Positions 6,566 through 14,400 of a stretch of DNA of 15,334 nt are shown in pieces (positions within the stretch are counted from its first letter, which is position 1; each line of letters opens with the position of its first letter). This DNA is from an uncultured Collinsella sp. Lineage in GTDB: Bacteria > Actinomycetota > Coriobacteriia > Coriobacteriales > Coriobacteriaceae. Both the position numbers and the translations under genes were made by a program. The DNA lies in NCBI GenBank assembly GCA_902479075.1, contig CABSNK010000029.1:1-15334 (forward strand), in the 5' to 3' direction. The notes beneath the pieces are model-generated. The model had not been told where the DNA came from, did no database searches, and saw nothing but the letters and a program-made list of their open reading frames with translations.

Positions 6566-6592
6566 GTTATAGTCGTTATATACATTTTTCAA
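6566..6592 (-). promoter_or_regulatory. Candidate promoter of the EamA gene, with shared motif
   Basis: TTGAAA (6587-6592) and TATAAC (6566-6571) on the minus strand, 15 bases apart, would start transcription close to 6560. The TATA-GTCGT-TATA sequence at 6568-6580 is partly palindromic, and 6564-6580 resembles the element over the PTS promoter. Spacing is shorter than ideal. Confidence 0.4.
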
Positions 6593-6643
6593 GACACAAA
6601 TCGGCGAGCGGAGGACATCGAGCTGTTAGGCCGCTCTATCCCC

Positions 6644-7636
6644 TTAGTAGTCCAGCTTCCACATGTAGCGGCGCGTCATGTAGTCCTTGTGGGTGACGGC
6701 AGAAAGCGCACGCATGTACACGTTGTTGAGGATCGGCGCAAAGATCAAGTGGTTGAAGTACTCGCTCACGCTGTCCTTGATGTCGTTGAGGCCGAGCTCC
6801 TTGGCGTCGAGCTGATAGACGCGCTCGCCACCGTACTGGTTGACGAAGCGGATGCCGCGCTCGTCGTTGCAGCGGCTGCGGCCGACGCTGATGAGCTGGA
6901 ACAGCGAGGTGCGCTTGTCCAGGATCTCGAAAGGACCGTGGAAGAAGTCGCAGGTGTTGATGGTGCAGGAGTCGATCTGCAGCATCTCCTGCACGTTGCA
7001 GATGCTAAAGACGTAAGCGGCACCAAAGAGCGGACCCTGAGCCATCACGTTGATGCAGGGCTTGTCGGCGTTCTGCTCGGCCCACTTGGCAGCGAGCGGA
7101 CGGGTGTACTCGACGGCCTTGCGATAGATGGGGTCGACCAAGTCGAAGGCGGCCATAGCGGTCTCGTACTCGGCATAGCCCTCGGTCTGCTGCGTAAGCT
7201 CCATGGCGATCATGGTCACGACGGCGGAGTTGGTGCGGCCCATGCAGGACTCGTCGACGGCCAGGCTGTCATACTGGATCTTGTAGTCGCAGACCTCGGT
7301 GAGGCCGGACTCGTCAACATAGATTGCGATGGTGCTGGCGCCGTGGTCCTTGGCGACCTGGGCGGCGACGATGGTCTCCTTGGTGCCGCGCATGGACACG
7401 ACGACGGCCAGGGTGTTCTCGTTGACGTAGGCCGGGGTGGCGTGCACGAACTCGTTGCTGGTGTAGCTGGAGCTCACGACCTGCGTGGCCTCGTGCTCCA
7501 TAAAGTACTGGGCAGGATAGTTGCCGCCGTTGGATCCGCCGGCGCCAATCCACACGACGCGCTTGATGCCGCCCTTGTCAGCCTTGTCAGCCAAAACCTG
7601 GGAGACGACGTCCTTAACCTGTTCCTGAGTAGTCAT
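6644..7636 (-). CDS. SIS-domain sugar-amine deglycase, GfrE/GfrF/FrlB-like (paralogue 2)
   Basis: A 330-residue double-SIS protein, clearly related to but diverged from the one at 1475-2458. It has VWIGAGGSNGGNYPAQYF at the first strand-loop, and the loop SMRGTKET (81-88) where paralogue 1 has CSLGGSTPET. Predicted catalytic Glu217 (VQEMLQ) and His233 (CDFFHGPFE) are retained with the 16-residue spacing, and the C-terminus TRRYMWKLDY is shared. The expected reaction is hydrolysis of a 6-phosphorylated fructosyl- or glucosyl-amine. A second enzyme suggests either the other Amadori/Heyns isomer or a different amine, as with GfrE and GfrF in Salmonella. AAGAAAGG lies about 10 bases before the ATG. 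It is divergent from the GntR regulator, sharing a 205-base control region, and 119 bases upstream of the EamA start. Confidence 0.85.
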   Translation of the reverse strand: MTTQEQVKDVVSQVLADKADKGGIKRVVWIGAGGSNGGNYPAQYFMEHEATQVVSSSYTSNEFVHATPAYVNENTLAVVVSMRGTKETIVAAQVAKDHGASTIAIYVDESGLTEVCDYKIQYDSLAVDESCMGRTNSAVVTMIAMELTQQTEGYAEYETAMAAFDLVDPIYRKAVEYTRPLAAKWAEQNADKPCINVMAQGPLFGAAYVFSICNVQEMLQIDSCTINTCDFFHGPFEILDKRTSLFQLISVGRSRCNDERGIRFVNQYGGERVYQLDAKELGLNDIKDSVSEYFNHLIFAPILNNVYMRALSAVTHKDYMTRRYMWKLDY

Positions 7637-7675
7637 CGTGCATCAGCCTTTCTTCTCGTTTGATGCTCATCACAG

Positions 7676-7693
7676 GCATACAAGTTACATACA
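7676..7693. promoter_or_regulatory. Operator-like site A (GCATACAAGTTA)
   Basis: GCATACAAGTTACATACA. It recurs at 7814-7833 (GCATACAAGTTAGATACA) in the same orientation and, as GCATACAACTAG, in reverse at 7711-7722. TATAC/GTATA-rich sites are usual for GntR/HutC regulators. It lies 40 bases upstream of the second deglycase start. Confidence 0.5.
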
Positions 7694-7710
7694 TGTTTTG
7701 GTTATGTCGA

Positions 7711-7722
7711 CTAGTTGTATGC
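7711..7722. promoter_or_regulatory. Operator-like site B, inverted to site A
   Basis: CTAGTTGTATGC is the reverse complement of GCATACAACTAG, matching the first 8 bases of site A exactly. Sites A and B form an inverted pair about 46 bases end to end, upstream of the second deglycase gene. Confidence 0.4.
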
Positions 7723-7762
7723 TATATTTGTCTTAGAAATTTTGCTGATGCGGTTTTGATAA

Positions 7763-7798
7763 TTGACTACCAGCGGTTTTCTTGTTGTATTGAATACA
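7763..7798 (+). promoter_or_regulatory. Candidate gntR promoter overlapped by a TGTATT-G-AATACA palindrome
   Basis: TTGACT (7763-7768) could be a -35 box and TGTATT (7786-7791, 17 bases later) a poor -10 box. The latter is the left arm of a perfect 6-1-6 palindrome (7786-7798). TGTATnnATACA-like palindromes are typical operators of this regulator class, so autorepression is plausible. Confidence 0.4.
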
Positions 7799-7813
7799 TG
7801 CTTTATTAGATAT

Positions 7814-7833
7814 GCATACAAGTTAGATACAGG
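7814..7833. promoter_or_regulatory. Operator-like site C in the gntR leader
   Basis: GCATACAAGTTAGATACAGG, a near copy of site A, ending 8 bases before the gntR ATG. Its last AGG is also the only Shine-Dalgarno-like sequence for gntR, so bound regulator would lie across the start of the message. Confidence 0.5.
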
Positions 7834-7841
7834 TTGGCAAT

Positions 7842-8564
7842 ATGAGCGTCTCATCCAAAAAGAAACTGGCCCAATACGAGCGCTTGGCGGGCATGCTGCG
7901 CGACCGCATCGCCTCCGGCGTCTACGCGCGCGAAGACAAGCTGCCGTCCGAGATGGAGCTCATGGACGAATCGGGGCTGTCGCGCAGCACCGTACGCCAT
8001 GCCCTTAAGGTGCTCGTTGATGAGGGCCTGGTGCGCACCGAGCGCGGGCGCGGCGCCTTTGTGGCCGACACGCCGGCGCTCCACGAGAACAACCTGGTGT
8101 TTTCGAGCTATACGGCGCAGGTCCAGGGTCAGGGCATGAAGCCCACCACGCGCACGGTGGACTCGGGCTTTACCAAGGCGGGCGGCAGCATAGCTAAGTT
8201 CTTTGATGCCGCCGTGGGCAGCAAGCTCGTCAAACTTGTCCGCCTGCGTTATCTGGACGATGCGCCACTGTGCCTGGAGACCACCTATCTACCACCGAGC
8301 TTTGAAGCACTCATCGATCGCGATATCAACGGTTCACTCTACGCCACGCTGCGCCAGGAATTCCATCGCGCGCCGGCACAGGGGCACAAGACCTTTGAGG
8401 TGTGCTATGCCTCGCAAAACGAGGCGTTTTTGCTCAACGTTGAGCGCGGGCAGGCGCTGATCCTGATCACCGACTACGTCTACGACACCGACGGCCGCCC
8501 GCTCCATGTCTCCAAGCGCATCCAACGCACCGATCGAGCCAAATACACCGAGCCCATCGGCTAA
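7842..8564 (+). CDS. GntR-family (HutC subfamily, UTRA domain) transcriptional regulator
   Basis: A 240-residue DNA-binding regulator, the only confident plus-strand gene. Residues 11-77 form the winged helix-turn-helix: YERLAGMLRDRIASGVY, LPSEMELMDESGLSRSTVR, ALKVLVDEGLVRTERGRGAFV. Residues about 85-233 are the UTRA effector domain, with LVKLVRLRYLDDAPLCLETT, LYATL and DTDGRPLHVSKR. UTRA regulators bind small ligands, often phosphosugars, and release DNA on binding; E. coli FrlR of the fructoselysine operon belongs to this group. It is divergent from the second deglycase, with three GCATACAA sites and a palindrome between them, so it probably controls that gene and itself. Control of the PTS operon is likely from function, but the PTS promoter carries a different motif. 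The ribosome-binding site is weak (AGG only). Confidence 0.92.
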   Translation: MSVSSKKKLAQYERLAGMLRDRIASGVYAREDKLPSEMELMDESGLSRSTVRHALKVLVDEGLVRTERGRGAFVADTPALHENNLVFSSYTAQVQGQGMKPTTRTVDSGFTKAGGSIAKFFDAAVGSKLVKLVRLRYLDDAPLCLETTYLPPSFEALIDRDINGSLYATLRQEFHRAPAQGHKTFEVCYASQNEAFLLNVERGQALILITDYVYDTDGRPLHVSKRIQRTDRAKYTEPIG

Positions 8565-8615
8565 CCTGCCAAAAAGGGACAGGTTTAGTTTGGTCGGTTT
8601 TATCTGGGGTTTTGC
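8564..8615 (+). repeat. Dispersed REP-like repeat, copy 2
   Basis: 52 bases, 50 identical to 1330-1381. It starts in the last base of the gntR stop codon. With the inverted copy at 8708-8753 it brackets the hairpin at 8662-8696, giving a 190-base REPIN-like unit. Confidence 0.8.
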
Positions 8616-8652
8616 TACATCCGCAGGTCAATCGCCTTGGTCATACACACCC

Positions 8653-8697
8653 AAAACAAAAGCCGCCGCGAAGGTATCCGTATCCTCCGCGGCGGCT
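8653..8697 (-). terminator. Intrinsic terminator of the GNAT gene
   Basis: Arms 8662-8674 and 8684-8696 (GCCGCCGCG-rich) pair 12 of 13 with a 9-base loop. On the minus strand TTTTGTTTT follows. On the plus strand the following sequence (TTACAACG) is not U-rich, so it serves mainly the minus-strand GNAT gene, 44 bases upstream of it. Confidence 0.75.
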
Positions 8698-8707
8698 TAC
8701 AACGTTT

Positions 8708-8753
8708 GCCCAGATAAAACCTGCCAAAATAAACCTGTCCCTAAATGGTAGGT
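8708..8753 (-). repeat. Dispersed REP-like repeat, copy 3 (inverted)
   Basis: The reverse complement matches 1330-1375 closely, including GGGACAGGTTTATTTTGG and the downstream GGTTTTATCTGGG. Its right end overlaps the last codons and stop of the GNAT gene. Confidence 0.75.
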
Positions 8754-9331
8754 TTGGGGAGGTCGGGGAACCAGGTTGGCTTAGGTTGGTTAGGGACGCG
8801 CTCGGCTAGGACCAACTCCATCCAGCACATGTCGTACCAGCGGCCGAACTTTTGGGCGCAGCGATCAAAAGCGCCGACCAGGCGATACCCCATATGGGCA
8901 TGGAAATCCTGGCTGTTGTGCGTCAGATATTCGTCGTCCTTGTCGTGCGGCACGGCAATGAGCGCGCACATGTTGGTGATGCCCATCGCGATCAGACACT
9001 GCTTGAGCGCATCGTGCAGCTTGCGGCCCAACCCGCCGTGGCGCACGTCGCGCGCCAGGTAGATCGACGTCTCGACCGACCAGTCGTATGCCTCGCGGCT
9101 GTTGAGCGGACTCACATAGGCATAGCCTACCGGACGCCCGCCCAGCTCCATCACCAGATACGGATAGCGCTTGAGCGTGCGTTCGATACGCCCGGCGAAC
9201 TCCTCAACGCTCGGCACCTCGTATTCGCAGGTAATCGCCGTCTGGCGCACATACGGCTCATAGATGGCAAGCAACGCCGGCGCGTCTTCGGGCGTCGCCA
9301 GGCGAATCGTCGGCTCGGACATCTCGGTCAT
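8741..9331 (-). CDS. GNAT acetyltransferase, Pat/phosphinothricin-acetyltransferase family
   Basis: A 196-residue N-acetyltransferase using acetyl-CoA. The fold starts TIRLATPEDAPALLAIYEPYV, then YEVPSVEEFAGRIERTLKRYPYLV, GRPVGYAYVSPLNSREAYDW and SVETSIYL. The CoA-binding loop is RHGGLGRKL (97-105), and FHAHMGYRLVGAF plus KFGRWYDMCWMEL complete the pattern of Pat-like enzymes (YncA/MddA group) that acetylate methionine sulfoximine, phosphinothricin or related amino acids. The true substrate is unknown. The ATG at 9331 follows GGGGGAGAAGGG; ATG 9322 is also possible, and longer forms run through a terminator hairpin. The last ~19 residues (RVPNQPKPTWFPDLPKPTI) go beyond the usual end, and the final codons lie in a dispersed repeat. 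It has its own terminators on both sides. Confidence 0.9.
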   Translation of the reverse strand: MTEMSEPTIRLATPEDAPALLAIYEPYVRQTAITCEYEVPSVEEFAGRIERTLKRYPYLVMELGGRPVGYAYVSPLNSREAYDWSVETSIYLARDVRHGGLGRKLHDALKQCLIAMGITNMCALIAVPHDKDDEYLTHNSQDFHAHMGYRLVGAFDRCAQKFGRWYDMCWMELVLAERVPNQPKPTWFPDLPKPTI

Positions 9332-9347
9332 ACAACCCTTCTCCCCC

Positions 9348-9391
9348 AAAAGCAAAGGCCGCCCTGCGCCAAGCCCAGGCGCAGGGCGGCC
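9348..9391 (-). terminator. Intrinsic terminator of the threonine aldolase gene
   Basis: Arms 9357-9370 and 9378-9391 are a perfect 14-base GC-rich inverted repeat (GGCCGCCCTGCGCC) with a 7-base loop. The minus strand continues TTTGCTTTTG. It ends 19 bases after the aldolase stop and lies just before the GNAT ribosome-binding site. Confidence 0.85.
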
Positions 9392-9409
9392 CCTTATCAT
9401 TACATCAGG

Positions 9410-10435
9410 CTACAGGACAGCCGCCAACGCGTCGATGTCCTCCTGCGTCGTGGCCCAGCTGGTGCAAAAACGCACCACCGTGTGGGTATCGTCGTACTTT
9501 TCCCAGTACTCGATCGCCGCATGCTCGCGAATGCGGGCCATGTCCTCGTTGGGCAGAATCACGAACTGCTGGTTGGTCGGCGTCTCCAAGAAGAACCGGT
9601 AGCCGCGCTTGTGCAGCACGCGACGCAGCGCCTGAGCGGTCTCAATCGCCTGGCGACCAATCTCAAAATACAGACCATCGGTAAAAAGGGCCTCGAACTG
9701 CACACCCGTCAGGCGGCCCTTGGCAAGCAGCGCGCCGTGCTGCTTAATACGCGGAATGGGGTGCGCCGGGGCGTGCATGCCGCAGAACACCACGGCCTCG
9801 CCGCAGAGCGCGCCGCACTTGGTGCCGCCGATGTAGAACACGTCGCACAGCTGCGCCAGCTCGGGCAGGGTAATGTCGCACTCATCGGCCGCCAGCGCAT
9901 AGGCCAGGCGAGCGCCATCCACAAACAGCGGAATCTCGCGCTTCTGGCACACCGCGTGAATCGCCGCGAGCTCAGCCTTGGAGTACAGCGTGCCGTACTC
10001 GGTCGATAGGCTCACGTACACGGCACCCGGGAACACCGTGTGCTCGTAGCTCTCGTTTTCGTAGAACACCTGGATATAGTTCTCGAGGTCCTCGGCGTGC
10101 ATCTTGCCCTCGTAGCCGGGAATGGTGAGCACCTTGTGGCCGCCAAACTCGATAGCGCCCGCCTCGTGGCAGGCGACGTGGCCAGTCTCGGCAGCAACGA
10201 CGACCTCGTACGGCGCGAGCAGCATGTCGATCACCGTCGCGTTGGTCTGCGTGCCGCCCACCAGAAAAAACACGTCGGCATCGGGGGCCTGGCAGGCCTC
10301 GCGGATAAGCTGCTTGGCACGCTCGGTGTGTGCATCGGTACCATAGCCGGGCTGCGGCTCCATATTGGTGTCGACGAGCGCCTGCAGCACTGCCGGATGT
10401 GCGCCGTGGGAATAGTCGTTGTTAAACGCGAGCAT
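9410..10435 (-). CDS. Low-specificity threonine aldolase / beta-eliminating lyase-type PLP enzyme
   Basis: A 341-residue cytoplasmic PLP enzyme expected to split L-threonine or allo-threonine into glycine and acetaldehyde. It shows MLAFNNDYSHGAHPAVLQAL, YGTDAHTERAKQLI (31-44), FLVGGTQTNATVI (58-69), ETGHVACHEAGAIE with the ring-stacking His86, FVDGARLAYAL with Asp173 that binds the pyridine nitrogen, and the Schiff-base Lys206 in YIGGTKCGALCG. Length fits the GlyI/LtaE family. The ATG at 10435 follows AGAGAGGA; the upstream ATG at 10474 has no ribosome-binding site and would nearly reach the PAP2 stop. It is 45 bases downstream of the PAP2 gene on the same strand, with no clear terminator between, so cotranscription is possible. 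Related families (phenylserine aldolase, tyrosine phenol-lyase-like) are less likely. Confidence 0.9.
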   Translation of the reverse strand: MLAFNNDYSHGAHPAVLQALVDTNMEPQPGYGTDAHTERAKQLIREACQAPDADVFFLVGGTQTNATVIDMLLAPYEVVVAAETGHVACHEAGAIEFGGHKVLTIPGYEGKMHAEDLENYIQVFYENESYEHTVFPGAVYVSLSTEYGTLYSKAELAAIHAVCQKREIPLFVDGARLAYALAADECDITLPELAQLCDVFYIGGTKCGALCGEAVVFCGMHAPAHPIPRIKQHGALLAKGRLTGVQFEALFTDGLYFEIGRQAIETAQALRRVLHKRGYRFFLETPTNQQFVILPNEDMARIREHAAIEYWEKYDDTHTVVRFCTSWATTQEDIDALAAVL

Positions 10436-10480
10436 GGCAATCCTCTCTAGCCGGGCACGGGCCCGATGATTCAAACGGGG

Positions 10481-11344
10481 CTATTGTACGCCGTTGGGAT
10501 AGGCAATGCGCGCGGCAAGACACTCAAGCGCCAGCACCAGGGCAAAGCCGCAGCTCACATCACTCAAAAAGTGAGCTCCAATCACGATACGACCAAAGGC
10601 GACGAGTGCCGAGACCACAGCCGCCGTCCAAAAGACCGCCCGGCGACGCGAAGGTTTTTCCTTAAAGGCCGCCGCGGGAAGCCCTGCGAGCATAAGGCCG
10701 ATCGCCGCGTGCGCCGTGTGTCCGCTCGCAAACGACTTAAAGCCGTCCTTGATCACGCCGGCGGCAATAAAGGCCCACTTGTCGGGGTTGCCGATCACCC
10801 ACCACGGCTGAAAATCGAGCCCCTGCGTCACCTCAATCACGCGCATGCGTGGGCGCGACCACAGCGGCTTGACGACCACGTTGAGGATAATGGCCTGAGC
10901 GACCCACACGGCAAGTACCATCAACGCCCAGCGCGTGAGCTCGTCGGGCTCGGTCGTGCGCGTGAGGCGATAGACGACAAGGTTAGCGGCGATGACCAGC
11001 GCAAACGTCAGCACCAACTGAACCGCGATGAGTTTGCCGCCAACCCGCAGGGACGAAACGATCTCGTAGCCGGCCAGGCCAATGTTGACGAGGATGCCGA
11101 GCACGGCGAGCCATTTGCTCCCTCTGGAATCGGGACCCACCGCGCGCACGAGTATGACGCCTGCGACGCTTGCCGTCAGCTCGAACGGCAGCTCGCCGGC
11201 GGCCTCGATAAAGCGGCCGTACATGCTGCCGGTGTTGAACAGCGCACTCGAGATCTGATAATCGAAAAACGAGCCCGTGAGCAGACAAAGGCACAGGACG
11301 GCCGCGATAATGGCGACATCTTTCTTATAGATGTATCCGAACAT
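10481..11344 (-). CDS. PAP2-superfamily membrane phosphatase
   Basis: A 287-residue integral membrane protein with about six hydrophobic segments. It carries the three phosphatase motifs: K159-PLWSRPR with Arg164 and Arg166 (KxxxxxxRP form), SFASGHTAH (205-212) with Ser207, Gly208 and His209, and GRIVIGAHFLSD (251-262) with Arg252, nucleophile His258 and Asp262. Such enzymes remove phosphate from lipid phosphates such as phosphatidic acid, undecaprenyl pyrophosphate or phosphatidylglycerophosphate; which one cannot be told here. AAAGGAAAGC precedes the ATG. It is 56 bases downstream of mfd on the same strand, with no clear terminator between, so it may be read from the mfd transcript. The central loop (about 165-200), with QGLDFQPWWVIGNPDKW, is longer than in minimal PAP2 proteins. 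Confidence 0.9.
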   Translation of the reverse strand: MFGYIYKKDVAIIAAVLCLCLLTGSFFDYQISSALFNTGSMYGRFIEAAGELPFELTASVAGVILVRAVGPDSRGSKWLAVLGILVNIGLAGYEIVSSLRVGGKLIAVQLVLTFALVIAANLVVYRLTRTTEPDELTRWALMVLAVWVAQAIILNVVVKPLWSRPRMRVIEVTQGLDFQPWWVIGNPDKWAFIAAGVIKDGFKSFASGHTAHAAIGLMLAGLPAAAFKEKPSRRRAVFWTAAVVSALVAFGRIVIGAHFLSDVSCGFALVLALECLAARIAYPNGVQ

Positions 11345-11400
11345 GCTTTCCTTTCGATGGGGCCAGAGTGCCCAAATGGGGCGTTTGCAGCGTCGACCCG

Positions 11401-14400
11401 TTAGTCGTCGTCGCTCGCACCCAACTGCTGCAGCAGCATGAGCGCCGCGGCCACCGGGCCGGTGCCGTCGTTGGCATCGAGGCCGCGACCCAGGCCGCTG
11501 CCCGCACCGGCGCCCGCCTTGTAGGGCACCGACAGCTTGCGGCTCTTGGGGAAGTTCACCGCGCCATAGCGAGTCTTTAGCTCAAAGGCCACCTTCTTGG
11601 GCACGTCGACGCCCAAAAACGTGATGCGACCGCCACTGAGCGTGACGCTCTCGAGCCCTAGGCGCTCGCCGCGAATGCGGATGCGCGCGCGGTTGAACAG
11701 GTTGAGTCCCGCCAACGGCAGCTCGCCATGCGCGGCCTCGGTCTCTTCCTGCACCTCGTCGATGCTCTCCAGGTCCTCGGCCGCTGCGAGCTTGCGGTAC
11801 ACGAGCACGCGCTGGTCCACCGCCGGCAGGTACTCCTCGGACAAGAAGTAGTCGGCCGGCAGATTAATACCCACGCTCGCCGCTTCCACGCCGGCGTCGT
11901 CATCGCCGCGCGCCTCGGCCACAGCCTGGCCCAGCATCTGCGTAAACAGGTCAAAGCCCACGCTCGACAGGTTGCCGTGCTGCTCGGCCCCCATAAGCGA
12001 GCCGGCGCCGCGAATCTCCAGGTCGCGCATGGCAATGCGCATGCCGCTGCCCAGGTCTTGGAACTCGGACAGTGCGGTCAGGCGCGCCGTCGCCTCCTCG
12101 GTGAGCGGCAGCTCGCCGGGGAACATAAAGTACGCGTATGCCTGCGTGGCAGAACGGCCCACACGGCCCTTGAGCTGGTAGAGCTGCGCCAGACCCAGGC
12201 GCTGCGAGTCCTCGATGATCAGCGTGTTGGCCGTTGCGTTGTCGATGCCGCTCTCCACGATGGTCGTGGCGATAAGCACGTCGATCTTCTTGGTCGCGAA
12301 CTCGATCATCACGTCCTCGACCTCGCGCGGGCTCATCTTGCCGTGCGCCACGCCCACGCGCGCCTCGGGCGCGGCCTCGTGCACGCGCGCCACGGCGTCG
12401 TCGATGGTCTTGACGCGGTTGGACACGTAATACACCTGACCGCCGCGGCCCACCTCCAGGCGAATCGCCGCACTCACCACGTCGGGGTCGTACTCCCCCA
12501 CGTGCACGATCACGGGACGACGCCCGGTCGGCGGTGTGGTGATCAGGCTCATGTCGCGCACGCCACTCGTGGCCATTTGCATGGTTCGCGGAATCGGCGT
12601 TGCCGAGAGCGTGAGCACGTCGATTTGCTCGCGCAGGTTTTTGAGCTGCTCCTTGTGCTGCACACCAAAGCGCTGCTCCTCGTCGATGATCACCATGCCC
12701 AGGTTCTTGGGGTTCACATCGGCAGAAAGCAAGCGGTGCGTGCCGATGAGCACATCAATCGTGCCCTCGGCAAACGCCTTGAGCGCGCGCTTTTGCTGCG
12801 CCGGGGTACGGAAGCGGCTGAGCACCTCGACCTCCAGGCCAAACGGGGCAAAGCGCTCAAAGAATGTCTCGTAGTGCTGTTGGGCCAGAATGGTCGTGGG
12901 GCAGAGCACCATGACCTGGCGGCCGGAGTCCACGCACTTAAACGCCGCGCGCAGGGCGACCTCGGTCTTGCCAAAGCCCACGTCGCCGCACAGCAGGCGG
13001 TCCATGGGCTTGGGCGCCTCCATGTCGGCCTTGATGTCGGCGATAGCCTCCAGCTGGTCGCGTGTCTCGTCGTAGGGGAAGCTCTCCTCCATCTCGATCT
13101 GCTCGGGCGTATCGGGCGGACAAGCGATACCGGTAATCGACGAGCGGCGCGTATACAGGTCAACCAGGTCAAACGCCAGCTTTTTGGCGTTCTTGCGCGC
13201 CTTGTTGGTGGCACGCGTCCAGTCGGCGGTGTTGAGCCTGGTCAGGCGCGGCTTGTCGCCGTCGGGGCCAACATAGCGCGTGATGCGGTCGACCTGCTCG
13301 AGCGGCACGTAGAGCTTGTCGCCATCGGCATATTCCAGCAAAAAGTAGTCGCGCTCCTTGCCGCCCACTTCTTGGCGCGCGATCTCGCTAAAGAGCGCGA
13401 TGCCGTGAGTGGCGTGCACCACGTAGTCGCCCGGCTTAAACGGGAAGGTGATCTGCGTAATGTCCACCTTGCGGCGGCTGCGCGCGCGGTTGGCGTCCAT
13501 GCGGGCGTTGAGGTCGGCGATCGAGAACACGGCCAGGTTGGCGTCGGGCACCACCACGCCCTGCGGCAGGGCAGCGTCCACAAAGGTCACGCGCCCGCGC
13601 GAGATCGTGGGCACGGCGGCGCCGGCGGCAGCCTGCGCGGCGCCCGCCTCGAGCGAGCGGGCGTTGAGCGCATCGGCCTTACGCTCGCGAATGGAAGCAT
13701 GGGCCTCCTGGCGTGCGGCACGGTCGGCGGAATCCGCCGCTGCCACGCGCACGCGCTCGCCGATAGCGCCGGCGTTTTCGGGCGCCGCGGTCAGCGATTC
13801 CTCAAAGGTAATGCCCTCGTCGCCAAAGGTGAGTTCCATCGACTCGCGCGCACCGCGGTCGGGAATGGCAAACACGCAGGCATAGCGCTTGCCCACGACC
13901 TCCTGGATGCGCGTCATAAAACGGTTGTCCGAGCCTGCGATGGCAGGCTGCTCAATCTTGAGCTCGGCCGTCACCGCACCGCCGGCACGGATGAGGCTCA
14001 CGTAGTTCAGGCGCTGCTGGGAACCAAAGTCGAGTTGCTGGGCACGCACGTACAGACCGTCCAGGCGGTCGACACCCGCCTCGCCGGCACGTGCCTCGAT
14101 ATCCTCGTAGGCGTGCAGGCAATCGTCGAACAGCGAGCGCGGCTCGGACAGCACCACGAGCGCCTTGCCGCTCACATGCGATAGCGGGCTCACGGTCTGG
14201 CCGTACATCACCGGCAAAAAGCGGTCGAGCTCAGGCGTGACGATGCGCGCATCCACCATCTCGAGCAGCGCCGCCAACTTGCTGTCGTCCTGGCTGGCGC
14301 GGTAGAGCGCCACATGCATGTTGTGAACGGCCTCGTCGGTAAGCGCCAGCTCACGGCACGGGAAGATCTCGATGCTGTCCTCGTTGCCGATGGTCTGGCC

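Noticed and set aside
9332..9400. Longer N-terminus for the GNAT gene
   Set aside because: It would read through the 14-base-pair terminator stem of the upstream gene.
8852..10009. 385-codon plus-strand frame across two genes
   Set aside because: Antisense to the GNAT and threonine aldolase genes and crosses the terminator at 9348-9391; composition only.
11728..14184. 818-codon open frame on the plus strand
   Set aside because: Lies wholly antisense to mfd; it has no domain pattern and arises from the strong third-position GC bias of the real gene.
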